From contig JASBNA010000013.1 in NCBI GenBank assembly GCA_038087015.1, positions 124,001 to 188,000 on the forward strand: a stretch of 64,000 bases of DNA. Direction: 5' to 3'. Below, piece by piece: positions 20,193-29,068 of this stretch. The notes under the pieces are model-generated. The model made no database searches. It was not told where the DNA came from and saw only the letters and a list, made by a program, of their open reading frames with translations. Numbering within the stretch: position 1 is the first letter of the stretch; every line of letters starts with the position of its first letter. Source of the stretch: Cerrena zonata. Its lineage: Eukaryota; Basidiomycota; Agaricomycetes; Polyporales; Cerrenaceae. Both the position numbers and the translations under genes were made by a program.

Positions 20193-20909
20193 TCAATTAC
20201 CCAAGGAGAACCCACCTGACTCCTGGGCCATGATGTTTTTATGGTCTGCTGGGTTGGGGGCCAGCTCGTAGATTGAGATGACCGGGTCCTTGGTGAGTTC
20301 TGTAGATTCTCCTCTTAGTTCTATGTAATGTAGATGGCATTCATCTTCTTCATCATCATGGATGTTTTCGATAAAGACGGTTAAATGTTGGACTCCGGTG
20401 AATACATGACGCGGTAAGTAGTGTTCGACAAACTCTGAATCGGATTCCAAAGAGTCGGGCACTTCGTCGTCGTCGTAATTGACTCCCACTAGCGGGTGGG
20501 ATATTATAAAGAGTGGTTTCTTCAGTTCAACGTTATCAAAGTCAATTGATGGGTCATTTTTCCATAACTTGATTGTTTTAGGACAGTACTTTGTTCCATT
20601 GGTTCTTAGGATGATTGAGTATAATTTAACGTGGCTATTAATAAAGGGAATATTTATAATCAATTGAGCGTCACAATCCAGCTTGATCACCGGTTTCAAC
20701 CGATACTTTTCACTGGGGATCCTGAACACTTTGCTCAACTCACTGGGTGGGTTTTGTAAATTGAGCGCCGTTACATGGTCAGTATCGATCTTACTGTGTA
20801 ACGATAACGACTCGCTGGTTGGCGTGGGCGCTATGTGACTGTGACCTTCTTCGCCGTCGTGTGAATGGGAATGGGAGTGGGAGTGGAAGTGTTCGTCTTC
20901 ACAAGACAT
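20193..20909 (-). CDS. PITH-domain protein with a His-rich N-terminus
   Basis: 238 residues from an ATG at 20907-20909. The C-terminal 170 residues match the PITH domain, found at the C-terminus of thioredoxin-like 1 and in small PITHD1-type proteins that associate with the 26S proteasome; recognisable stretches are VIKLDCDAQLIINIPF, VKLYSIILRTNGTKYCPKTI, HLTVFIENIHDDEEDE and LHYIELRGE. There is no thioredoxin domain, so it is the stand-alone type. The N-terminus has an alternating Ser-His run (HFHSHSHSHSHD) of the kind that binds zinc or other metal, also seen in PITHD1-type proteins. Function in yeast is not established. The upstream region bears an AT-rich tandem repeat. Confidence 0.8.
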   Translation of the reverse strand: MSCEDEHFHSHSHSHSHDGEEGHSHIAPTPTSESLSLHSKIDTDHVTALNLQNPPSELSKVFRIPSEKYRLKPVIKLDCDAQLIINIPFINSHVKLYSIILRTNGTKYCPKTIKLWKNDPSIDFDNVELKKPLFIISHPLVGVNYDDDEVPDSLESDSEFVEHYLPRHVFTGVQHLTVFIENIHDDEEDECHLHYIELRGESTELTKDPVISIYELAPNPADHKNIMAQESGGFSLGN

Positions 20910-21483
20910 CCTAATCTTGAATCATAAACTAAATAATAAAGTATTATGTGAAATATAAAGTATACAAAATAGTATAAAATAGTATATAAAGTATAAAATA
21001 GTATATAAAGTATAAAATAGTATATAAAGTATAAAATAGTATTAGAAAAGAATAGAATCAATTACTCAGTCTTGCTCTTTCTCGTTCTATGACCGATTGC
21101 TGAAATCCATGACTACAACCCGGGCATATAGCCCAACTCCCTCAGCTCTCCCCGTCTGGCAGACCATCTTGTAACCCAAACGTAAGCTGCCAGTCACACT
21201 AACAATTAACCGGTTGCAACTCTAAAAGCTGTTAGGGTGGCAGTAGTAGTTATTCGCTGATGGCGGGCGCACGTGACTGCGCTTTTTTTTGTTCGTTCAC
21301 CGTCTTTTCTGCTAACAGTGAGGGTTTGCCTGCACACAGGCCGGTCCGCTCAGCAGCCATCACTGAAAGTTTAGAGAAACTCAAACCGGTAGGCACTGCT
21401 AGCTATCGATAAGCACTTGTTCAAGTATATAAATGGGAGGGCTTATTCTTCTAAACCCGAGTAAGATATAGAATTATCGCAAG
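20910..21483. promoter_or_regulatory. Divergent promoter region between the PITH gene and RCN1
   Basis: 574 bp shared as upstream DNA by two divergent genes. The PITH side contains a 19-bp AT-rich tandem repeat (listed separately). The RCN1 side contains a palindromic E-box CACGTG at 21270-21275, extended to CACGTGAC, a Cbf1-type core. I could not find a clear Crz1/calcineurin response element before RCN1. Confidence 0.45.
20981..21037. repeat. 19-bp AT-rich minisatellite, unit AGTATATAAAGTATAAAAT
   Basis: Three perfect copies of the 19-bp unit lie at 20981-20999, 21000-21018 and 21019-21037, with degenerate relatives from about 20952. It starts about 70 bp upstream of the PITH gene start and contains multiple TATA-like words. 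Confidence 0.9.
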
Positions 21484-22200
21484 ATGCCTAGAAATCCAAC
21501 CAACACCCTTATAATAACTCACTTAGCTGGTGAAATTATACAAGATCCAACTCCGTTACTTAAGGATCTTGCAGTCGATAATAGTTTACTTGAACTTATA
21601 TCGCTTCCTAAATTCAATAGGATATTAATCATTTGTGAGTCTACTCAATTAGCCATCCACATTCGTCATATGCTTAAGACCAGTTCTAACTGGAATTATT
21701 TAAGAATCACTTATTCAATCAGAGATAACCAGATGTCCATAACCAGTAATCCTCACTATTTAATTCAACAAGATTCTAAACAATATTTGGAATTACCGCT
21801 GGAACTGGGGAGTAGACGTTTCCTTATATCACCTCCTTTATCACCTCCTGCAGAATGGGACCACTGGGATAAAGTTGAAGAAGGCCCTAGTGATAAGACT
21901 TTCCCCACTGATGAATTAACAAATTTACTTTGGGAAAGATTAGGTGGGTTTGATAGTTCCCAAGTTAGAAAGTATCAAGATTATTCTGACAATGAATCTC
22001 TTTCTTCAGAGGATAACGATTATACCCATCATTCAAAAGATAACTTGGTGGTTGATCTTAATATGAAACCAGAGGTTCTTTTCGAAGATATCGATAATGG
22101 TGTTCCGGCAATCGTTTTGGATACCGTCAACAATAGGGGCCCACACACTCTGTCTGCCAAACTGCGTCCTCCCAAAACTTCTCTACCTCCTTTAAACTAA
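21484..22200 (+). CDS. RCN1: RCN1, calcipressin (regulator of calcineurin)
   Basis: 238 residues from an ATG at 21484; S. cerevisiae Rcn1 is 211. Calcipressins bind and modulate the phosphatase calcineurin. The diagnostic motif FLISPPLSPPAEWDHW sits near residue 118, followed by KVEEGPSDKTFP. The N-terminal part is an RRM-like fold (TLIITHLAGEI, then RILIICESTQLAIHIRHML). A PxIxIT-like docking motif, PAIVLD, is near the C-terminus, and TVNNRGPHTL ends with a basic, proline-rich tail. Two CTG codons (21799-21801, 21805-21807) precede the FLISPP motif and read more naturally as serine (PSESGSRRF). Confidence 0.9.
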   Translation: MPRNPTNTLIITHLAGEIIQDPTPLLKDLAVDNSLLELISLPKFNRILIICESTQLAIHIRHMLKTSSNWNYLRITYSIRDNQMSITSNPHYLIQQDSKQYLELPLELGSRRFLISPPLSPPAEWDHWDKVEEGPSDKTFPTDELTNLLWERLGGFDSSQVRKYQDYSDNESLSSEDNDYTHHSKDNLVVDLNMKPEVLFEDIDNGVPAIVLDTVNNRGPHTLSAKLRPPKTSLPPLN

Positions 22201-22390
22201 TTATTTGCATCTTTTACTTCTATTATCTAGTTTGCCCTAATATATATACCCGTACACCGGTTTATCACGCCCGTACACCTAAAATTAGGAAGCAAGAGGG
22301 AAGGGAAAAAAAAAAAAATAGAGATGAGATGCATCTATAGAAATTTTTCAACCTCCAGCTTCTTCGTTGATATCTTCATTACATAGCAAA

Positions 22391-23623
22391 ATGGCCAATA
22401 CTAGATCCAAAGCACCAGCTTCCAAGGCTAAGGCTGCCGCCACTTCTTCTCCGGCCTCAAAAACTCAAGGTAAAAACTCCAAATCCACAGATTCCCCATC
22501 TGCAAAAGGTAGAGGCAGACCTCGTAAAACAATTGATCCACAAGCTGAAGCATCCCCTGTTGCTAAAAAGGGTAGAGGTAGACCACGTAAAGAAGAGAGC
22601 GTGAAAGCCACCCAACCAGAAGCTAACAAACAAGAAAAAACCGAACAAAAAACTAATCAACCTTCAGTTGAAAAAATTGTTAATAATGAACAAATTTCCA
22701 AAGCTATCGGAGAAATAATTTCGTACGTTTCACGTGAATCCAATAAACCTTCATCTGAATCATCCAAAAAAGATTTATTTGAAGATGCTGATGAACAAGA
22801 TGATGAAATTTCTAAAAACTTATTTGTTAATATTTCAACCAAAAAATTAAATTCAAAATTTACTTTAAAACCAAAAGCTATTAGATTAAGTCATCAATTC
22901 CGTGATGCTTCGAAATTAAGAACATGCATTATTGTCAAAGATCAATTAATCACCTCTGATGAAACTTTGGAATCAATTGAAAATCTTAATTTACCAACTT
23001 TACAAAAAATTTATACTATTCAAGATATTAAAACTGAATTCAAAAATTTCGAAAAACGTCGTCAATTACATAATGATTACGATTTATTCTTAGTTGATGA
23101 TAATGTCTTTAATATATTACCAAATGCATTAGGTAAAACTTTTTTCAAATCAAATAAAGCTCCGGTTCCAATTAAAATCACTAAAAATAAAGAATTGTCT
23201 TTAGAAAGTTTGAAAAATCAACTTGCTAAGGCTGTTTCTTCCACTTTTTATATCCCTCCAATCAGTAATAATATCGTTATTAAAGCCGGTGGTATAAATA
23301 ACTTGAATCAAGACCAATTGGTTGATAACGTCCAAGATATCATTGCTACTTTCAACCAAAATGACATCAGAGCCATATTCGTTAAAACAACTTTATCTCC
23401 TGCCTTGCCAATCTTCTACGCCGATAAAATTTACGATCAAGAAGATATTCTTAATGAAGATCAAGAAAAAATCGAGGATGAAGATCTCGATGATGACGCT
23501 TATAAACAAGGTTTATTGGAATTGGCTGATGCTGACACCGTCGCAAAACTTTTGGGTTCTGAGTTGAAAAAGAAAAAGAGTTCACCAAAAGCCAAAGCTG
23601 CTAAAAAGGCTAAAAATTTGTAA
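22391..23623 (+). CDS. CIC1: CIC1/NSA3-type nucleolar protein with ribosomal L1 fold
   Basis: 410 residues from the first ATG at 22391; the same frame is open a little upstream but has no ATG. An N-terminal Lys/Ala/Ser-rich basic tail holds two AT-hook-like GRGRPRK motifs. The central region (about 85-350) reads as a ribosomal L1-type fold: LRTCIIVKDQLI, YDLFLVDDNVFNILPNALGK, then APVPIKITK. The C-terminus is acidic then Lys-rich. Cic1/Nsa3 (376 residues in S. cerevisiae) is a 60S pre-ribosome assembly factor also reported as a proteasome adaptor. Utp30 is the other L1-like yeast protein, but it is shorter and lacks the basic tails. Confidence 0.75.
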   Translation: MANTRSKAPASKAKAAATSSPASKTQGKNSKSTDSPSAKGRGRPRKTIDPQAEASPVAKKGRGRPRKEESVKATQPEANKQEKTEQKTNQPSVEKIVNNEQISKAIGEIISYVSRESNKPSSESSKKDLFEDADEQDDEISKNLFVNISTKKLNSKFTLKPKAIRLSHQFRDASKLRTCIIVKDQLITSDETLESIENLNLPTLQKIYTIQDIKTEFKNFEKRRQLHNDYDLFLVDDNVFNILPNALGKTFFKSNKAPVPIKITKNKELSLESLKNQLAKAVSSTFYIPPISNNIVIKAGGINNLNQDQLVDNVQDIIATFNQNDIRAIFVKTTLSPALPIFYADKIYDQEDILNEDQEKIEDEDLDDDAYKQGLLELADADTVAKLLGSELKKKKSSPKAKAAKKAKNL

Positions 23624-23749
23624 TTTTAGTTTAGATTTGTATAGTTTTTCAATTGTCATAATTTTTTTTTAGTTCTTTTAGTGAGATTTTTTTTTTTTAT
23701 GTAAATGCGTTTCTTCACTTCGATGATTTACTCCTTTCTTCCTTGACTG

Positions 23750-26032
23750 ATGTGGCTCTTCAAGGCTTCCTTGGATGATAAGTGTATGTATGATCCCATT
23801 GAATTGGAATTGTCCAGTAAACTAACGCTTCTAGTGATTAATGAACAGTTTCTTCGTTATGATTCAGAATTGGAAATTGGACGCTCAGAAGATTACAGAA
23901 ATGATCCAAACTCATTGTTGATTGAAGGCCTTAAAGTTCCAAAAAACTTCTTCACCATCAAAGTAATGAGCCCCAATGATGGTCCAGTGACTCCTTTATC
24001 CATTCGGATTCGATCAAGAATGCCTTTGAAAATCAATGATAGTAAATACTATTTAAAAGAAGGTGAATCACCACTCATAGTTGACTTCACTGATCGTTTC
24101 ACAGACCGATTTATAGACCAAGAAAATCATCTTCGATTCAAAATTGAAAGAGGTAGTTCCACCATGTGTCAAATCACCTTGAAATGGGTTCCATTCAATA
24201 TTTATCCCTATAGTGGCCTTGTCCTGATCAATAATATTCAACAACAAAATCCTTTGGTTTCGAAAATACAGGAGGTTTGCAATTTGAAAATAGATTTAAG
24301 ACTATGCGAAGACATATTCCTGGCTACCCATTACGTTACTCTTCTGAGTCAAAAGAATCATGAATTGAGAATCGCTTTACTGAGAGGTATTCCAATCGTA
24401 TATTCAACATGGCTTGATTGCATTAAAGATGAATTTAATGACATCAAAAAGTGGTCTATTAACTTATCTAACTTCTTACCCCCTTCTCGTCGCGGTGATA
24501 ATCTGTATATGATGCCGAGTCAAAGTCGAGATAGCTTGTTTCAGGATTCTTTCATGGTCGTCTTTGTTGATGATACAAAAAAGAAAACTAGAGAATTGGT
24601 CGAATTATTGGGGTGCTTAAGTGCTCTGATTGAAAGACTCCGAAGTGATAAATACTTCAAATCAGATAAGCTTGACGGCGATTTATTGAAGGAAGATATA
24701 AAAAAAATATCAAAAGCTTATAATCCTGAGCGTCATTGTTTTATTATGACAGAATTGAATGAAGACCTTACTTTTACATCTTCTTTAAAGTCTTTTGCGG
24801 AATCTTTAAATGGTGAAATAGTAACAGAAGAATCTCTTTTCAATTGCATTAAATATAATTCAAAATCTTCCCTCAAACCTTTATGTTTATCGCAAAACGA
24901 GACGGATACTCAGATAAGAAGAAGAAAACGTCGTAAAATTGAAAAAGCAAGTGGATTAGATTTCTTTGATTTCACACCAAGTATTTCGACTCCGGCTCCC
25001 AATGAAACTCAAACTCAGACACAGCAGATTGGTTCATTTCCTCATTCACCAATAACCATAGACGAATCTTCTCAAAAGCAAAATACTGAAACTGATATTA
25101 GAAAAAAGCTTCAGTCAGCACAGAAAGCCATGACTGAATCCACAAGGGCGCTAAATGGAATAGAACGCGGCTCAATATCACCTGTGTCTAAGCAACATGA
25201 ACCAGAAGGATTTGAACCAACAGAACCTGAACCAAAACAACCTAAGCCGAAAGAACTAGAATTAAACTTTATGGAACATAAAGGATTGGCAATTGAAGAA
25301 ACCACTGAAAGCTCTAGCAAAAGGTCCGCGCCTTTAGAAATACGCCATGATCAACCTGACCGCAAAAAACTAAAACTAAAAGAACCTGAAAAAATCGGGA
25401 AATTCATGCCTTCGATTTCGTTAATTGACGCAATAAGAAATACAAAAGAAGAGCAAGAGCAGGTTGTTAAAAAGGAGCTAGGACTTGATGGAAGTGATCA
25501 ACCCCTAGATGAAAAGCTCAAAGATCTAGCAATAGTAGAATTGTTCGAAATAAAATTGAGAAGCCCAAAGCTGGCTGAAGCTGAACGGACACACCTGTCT
25601 TTCAAAGGACGTAAAAATTTCAAAAGATTTAACAAAAACCAGAAATCCAAATCAGCATTGTCGAGATCATTTTTAGACTTGGAACCAATAACACTTGACA
25701 ATAAAATAACCTTCAAAAGTGAGGACCAGGGAGACACAGATGCAACAACTGATTTAGAACTGAATATGACCAAAGATTTTGATGGACTAATGGATGATGT
25801 GAATGGATACCAACCTCAGGGACCGGCTTTTGTTGAGCATGATGAGAAAAGTGATAATGAAGAAGGATTCTCATTCGGTAAAGGAGAAAGCCTATTTGTA
25901 CCTGCTGACTCACAAAACTCACCAGCTAAACCCAGACACATTCCAATTAGGAAAGTAAGTCATGGGGGTAATGATAATGACGATGATGATGACGACGATG
26001 ATGACGAACCAAGGTTTGCCTTTTCACGTTAG
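23750..26032 (+). CDS. XRS2: XRS2/Nbs1 subunit of the MRX double-strand break repair complex
   Basis: 760 residues from an ATG at 23750; it begins MW, as Xrs2/Nbs1 proteins often do. The N-terminal 125 residues form an FHA-like domain (LEIGRSEDYRNDP). Residues about 135-375 correspond to the BRCT region (YSGLVLINNIQQQNP and beyond). The long disordered C-terminal half is Glu/Lys/Pro-rich and contains KNFKRFNKNQ near residue 620, resembling the conserved Mre11-binding NFKxFxK motif. It ends with an Asp run followed by EPRFAFSR, a good FxF/Y-type Tel1-binding tail. The complex senses DNA ends and recruits Tel1. Sequence outside the motifs is poorly conserved, as usual. The stop lies 33 bp from the stop of the convergent lipase gene. 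Confidence 0.8.
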   Translation: MWLFKASLDDKCMYDPIELELSSKLTLLVINEQFLRYDSELEIGRSEDYRNDPNSLLIEGLKVPKNFFTIKVMSPNDGPVTPLSIRIRSRMPLKINDSKYYLKEGESPLIVDFTDRFTDRFIDQENHLRFKIERGSSTMCQITLKWVPFNIYPYSGLVLINNIQQQNPLVSKIQEVCNLKIDLRLCEDIFLATHYVTLLSQKNHELRIALLRGIPIVYSTWLDCIKDEFNDIKKWSINLSNFLPPSRRGDNLYMMPSQSRDSLFQDSFMVVFVDDTKKKTRELVELLGCLSALIERLRSDKYFKSDKLDGDLLKEDIKKISKAYNPERHCFIMTELNEDLTFTSSLKSFAESLNGEIVTEESLFNCIKYNSKSSLKPLCLSQNETDTQIRRRKRRKIEKASGLDFFDFTPSISTPAPNETQTQTQQIGSFPHSPITIDESSQKQNTETDIRKKLQSAQKAMTESTRALNGIERGSISPVSKQHEPEGFEPTEPEPKQPKPKELELNFMEHKGLAIEETTESSSKRSAPLEIRHDQPDRKKLKLKEPEKIGKFMPSISLIDAIRNTKEEQEQVVKKELGLDGSDQPLDEKLKDLAIVELFEIKLRSPKLAEAERTHLSFKGRKNFKRFNKNQKSKSALSRSFLDLEPITLDNKITFKSEDQGDTDATTDLELNMTKDFDGLMDDVNGYQPQGPAFVEHDEKSDNEEGFSFGKGESLFVPADSQNSPAKPRHIPIRKVSHGGNDNDDDDDDDDDEPRFAFSR

Positions 26033-26065
26033 CTAAATAGCGTTAATAATACAGATAATCCGTAA

Positions 26066-27133
26066 TTAATAAATATTTTCTTTAAATTCTATACTATTTG
26101 GTCTAATCCTCATTCCACATAGACCAAGTTTTCTAAAGTAGGTATTGTGACTTTCAAAATAATTCCGATTGATGCTATCATGGGTCTTAAAATCTTTCGC
26201 TATGCATGCTTGATTACTTGCAGTTTGACAATCAACAACCTTCTCGAGAGAAGGGACTGGATTTGAAGCAGAACAGTTCAAATATATTTGATTTTCAAAC
26301 TGATAATAGTTATTATCGTTCTTTCTATTATTAGGAATAACAGTGACAATATCCCCTTTATGGATTATGCGTAAGTACTTTCGATCAAAGGAATTGTGTT
26401 TAGCCTTGCACCTACTCCCCATCACATCATCCACCCAATTCACAAACTGCTTATTGCCAACTAACGGCTGGCCCATAGTTACCAACGTCATCTTATCAAA
26501 ACCCAAATCAAGGAAGTGCAATGAAATGAAAAGACCAATTGCACCGCCCATGGAATGACCAACAATAAGTAATTCGTAATCATCAGGAGTATTAATCAAC
26601 TCATGAAGTAGTACTCTTTGTATAATGGCTAGTGTTCTAAGGAAATAATCATAAAATCCTTGATGGACTTTGCACTGATCACCGCAAGCCGGTAGTTTGC
26701 TATTAACGTTAACATAATCGGTCAAGTCAGTTTTCAAATCAGTGAAAGTATCAAAAATTGACCTTGTTCCTCTCAATGAAACAATAATTGTCTTTTTAGA
26801 ACTGTTAGATGCATTTTCATAGTCAAAAATATTGGAATTTGTAGTTGCTATATAACCGCAGACCGAATCATCAAAATACCATTGGTAAGCCAAAGTAACA
26901 TTTGGAAATCTTTTCTCACAACTCAATTCACATTCAAAAGGCTCGCCGATTCGGCTTGTAGAGGATATACAGTAAGAAATGTCAATCAAATGTGCATATG
27001 TATATAGATTCGAATAAATCTCATTGTCAATTGGACTCACTGAATCACGATTCTTTCCTTTCTCTAAATTATGTTCCTGCCCGACAATTATACCACATAA
27101 AATCAGAAAGATAGCTAAGTAAATGTATATCAT
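26066..27133 (-). CDS. Secreted class 3 (alpha/beta hydrolase) lipase
   Basis: 355 residues from an ATG at 27131-27133; the frame is open slightly upstream but without an ATG. The first 18 residues (MIYIYLAIFLILCGIIVG) form a signal peptide with probable cleavage before QEHN. The nucleophile elbow is GHSMGGA with the catalytic Ser; a likely Asp follows in HKGDIVTVIP, and a His in DSINRNYFESHNTYF. Many Cys and several N-glycosylation sites (NAS, NSS, NCS) indicate a secreted, disulfide-bonded enzyme. It resembles the fungal lipase_3 family (filamentous-fungus triacylglycerol or feruloyl esterases and the yeast LIH1-type protein), not the secreted LIP family of Candida albicans. Substrate unknown. 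Confidence 0.8.
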   Translation of the reverse strand: MIYIYLAIFLILCGIIVGQEHNLEKGKNRDSVSPIDNEIYSNLYTYAHLIDISYCISSTSRIGEPFECELSCEKRFPNVTLAYQWYFDDSVCGYIATTNSNIFDYENASNSSKKTIIVSLRGTRSIFDTFTDLKTDLTDYVNVNSKLPACGDQCKVHQGFYDYFLRTLAIIQRVLLHELINTPDDYELLIVGHSMGGAIGLFISLHFLDLGFDKMTLVTMGQPLVGNKQFVNWVDDVMGSRCKAKHNSFDRKYLRIIHKGDIVTVIPNNRKNDNNYYQFENQIYLNCSASNPVPSLEKVVDCQTASNQACIAKDFKTHDSINRNYFESHNTYFRKLGLCGMRIRPNSIEFKENIY

Positions 27134-27275
27134 ATTAACATCTGATGAGCATCTTATTATCAATTAAGCTTCAGAAGTCAGAAAAGATGAGTCCTGATGA
27201 TCACGATAAGATAAAATCTCCTCACTTACGCAAAACACAGCAAAATGAGACAAAAAGAAGATGCAAAAAAACTTA

Positions 27276-28817
27276 TCAGAGTCCATTTTCGATTATTCGA
27301 AACGCTATGAAAGCCGTGCCAGCACCTATGGTGATTGAAAGCGTGAGCTTAAGTAACAGGAATGTCACTTGGTAACTCTGGTGGTGGAACTTTATGTATG
27401 AAAACCATAATTTTGCAGAAAATAACAAAAATATGTAAGAAATTACCACTGTACCAATAATTGCTGCGAATGTGGACAAGATTGAAATATTCATCCATGC
27501 TTTGAAAAGAAGCTTTAGTGGTGAAAATAGAGACAGAAACAGGAAGAGATGAGGAAAGCTGAAGGTATACAGAGTCATATTTCTGATTTTCCAGTCTAAA
27601 GTTTCCAACAGTTGAAAAGTTTTATTTAGAGAGTGGGTAATTTCCAGCAAGGAACCGTCTAGATTGAAGAGCTTTTTTTCAAAGCGATCTTCCAATTGAT
27701 CTAGACAGTCGTCATTGATAAGGACTAATTCCAGAGCCAAGTTCCTAAATTCGCTTTCAAGGACCGAATTATGCTGACGAGCGAGATCGTTGGCCGTGTT
27801 TAATGAGGTTTCGATCTGGGTAGATACCTTCTCCGAACCCCGTAACGCCAGGTTGAGGCTATTAGCAGTAATCAAGTTTTGAACTCCTACCAATTCGGAC
27901 TTCTCGAGACTCGACACGATTTTAGAGATCAAGCTCAGAGTATCCAACTCAGCTTGATTCAAGTTGAGTGAAAGCCTTTTTTGGAAAGAATGAAGAGTCC
28001 TAGACCCAACCTCAACACCCTGATTGAATCCGTTTAGTTTCTCTGCCAATTCATCTAGTAGTAATGTATTATGGAGGTATTGATTTTGGGATGCTTCCAC
28101 ATGGCTTTGGAACGCAACCAAACTATCTTGCATGGTTTGCTCAAACTCCGACGTATAATGTTCGTATTTCTCTCTATTCCTTTCTCGATAGTCCTCTTGC
28201 TGCAAAACCACACTACGTAACAACTCCATAAACTTATCAAACTTTTTTTGAACAGCTTCTCTCATTTCGTTAGATTGGTGAAACGATTTGGCTAGCTCTA
28301 CTTGAAGCTTCTCGTAAATCTTGGTTACGTTATAAAAAACTTTTATGATCTGATCTTTAGCGAAAGGCAACGACTCTGAAAAGCAGATTGAAAACGTTTC
28401 ACGGTAATTCCCACTGTAAGTTGTCCAATGCTGAGGACTACTTTGTAAGCTTTGGATACAGGCGTTAACTTCGTTTTCCTCTACTACATTCTGGCAAGCC
28501 TCGGGGTAGTTTACTTGGGTATTCTCAAATTCACAAACGGATAGCTTGAGTGCCAGAGTTTTCCTCCTTAATGGCTCCACCTGGTCTGCTCCAGAAACGA
28601 CACATTCGTGAACTAAGTCACGTACAGCATTTTGAACACACTTTGAGTCACTCGTCTTATACAACAAGCTCTCGAACTCTGACTCAGTGAACTGAAGATT
28701 GTTTAGCAAGAACTCATCCATGAAATAATGTTCAAAGTTTGTGTGAACGTCTAGTTCACTAGCCCTTGTCATAAAACTAAATACCAAAAACATAAGCCAG
28801 CCAACACAAAAGTCCAT
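27276..28817 (-). CDS. KAR5: KAR5, nuclear membrane fusion protein of karyogamy
   Basis: 513 residues from an ATG at 28815-28817; S. cerevisiae Kar5 is 504. Kar5 acts in the nuclear envelope at the spindle pole body to fuse nuclei after mating. It has a signal peptide (WLMFLVFSF), a Cys-rich domain in the first 170 residues (LALKLSVCEFENTQ, YPEACQNVV, FSICFSESLPF), a long coiled-coil middle, and two or three hydrophobic segments in the last 110 residues (FSFPHLFLFLSLFSPLKLLF, ISILSTFAAIIGTVVISYIF, VTFLLLKLTLSITIGAGTAF). This order is the Kar5/Brambleberry plan. Presence suggests a retained mating pathway. Confidence 0.85.
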   Translation of the reverse strand: MDFCVGWLMFLVFSFMTRASELDVHTNFEHYFMDEFLLNNLQFTESEFESLLYKTSDSKCVQNAVRDLVHECVVSGADQVEPLRRKTLALKLSVCEFENTQVNYPEACQNVVEENEVNACIQSLQSSPQHWTTYSGNYRETFSICFSESLPFAKDQIIKVFYNVTKIYEKLQVELAKSFHQSNEMREAVQKKFDKFMELLRSVVLQQEDYRERNREKYEHYTSEFEQTMQDSLVAFQSHVEASQNQYLHNTLLLDELAEKLNGFNQGVEVGSRTLHSFQKRLSLNLNQAELDTLSLISKIVSSLEKSELVGVQNLITANSLNLALRGSEKVSTQIETSLNTANDLARQHNSVLESEFRNLALELVLINDDCLDQLEDRFEKKLFNLDGSLLEITHSLNKTFQLLETLDWKIRNMTLYTFSFPHLFLFLSLFSPLKLLFKAWMNISILSTFAAIIGTVVISYIFLLFSAKLWFSYIKFHHQSYQVTFLLLKLTLSITIGAGTAFIAFRIIENGL

Positions 28818-28949
28818 TTTCGATAGCCATAATAACCTCTTGCTCAGACCTGATCCCGACTGGTCTCTTATATATAAGTAGGAGCTTTTAGTTTCAAACG
28901 AACTTCAAACCTTCAATTTGCAGTCTTTTTTTGTGAATTACATAATCAC

Positions 28950-28963
28950 TCACACACACACAC
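28950..28963. repeat. Short CA microsatellite
   Basis: A CA-dinucleotide run with an A tract after it, in the upstream region shared by KAR5 and the mitochondrial gene that starts at 29069. Confidence 0.7.
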
Positions 28964-29068
28964 AAAAAAAAAGCTCAAAGACTGAAAAAAACTACTGGGA
29001 AACTAATGAAAAACTCGAATTAAGACTCGATAGACGGGCCAAAACCGATATTACTTAGTTGATTTGTT

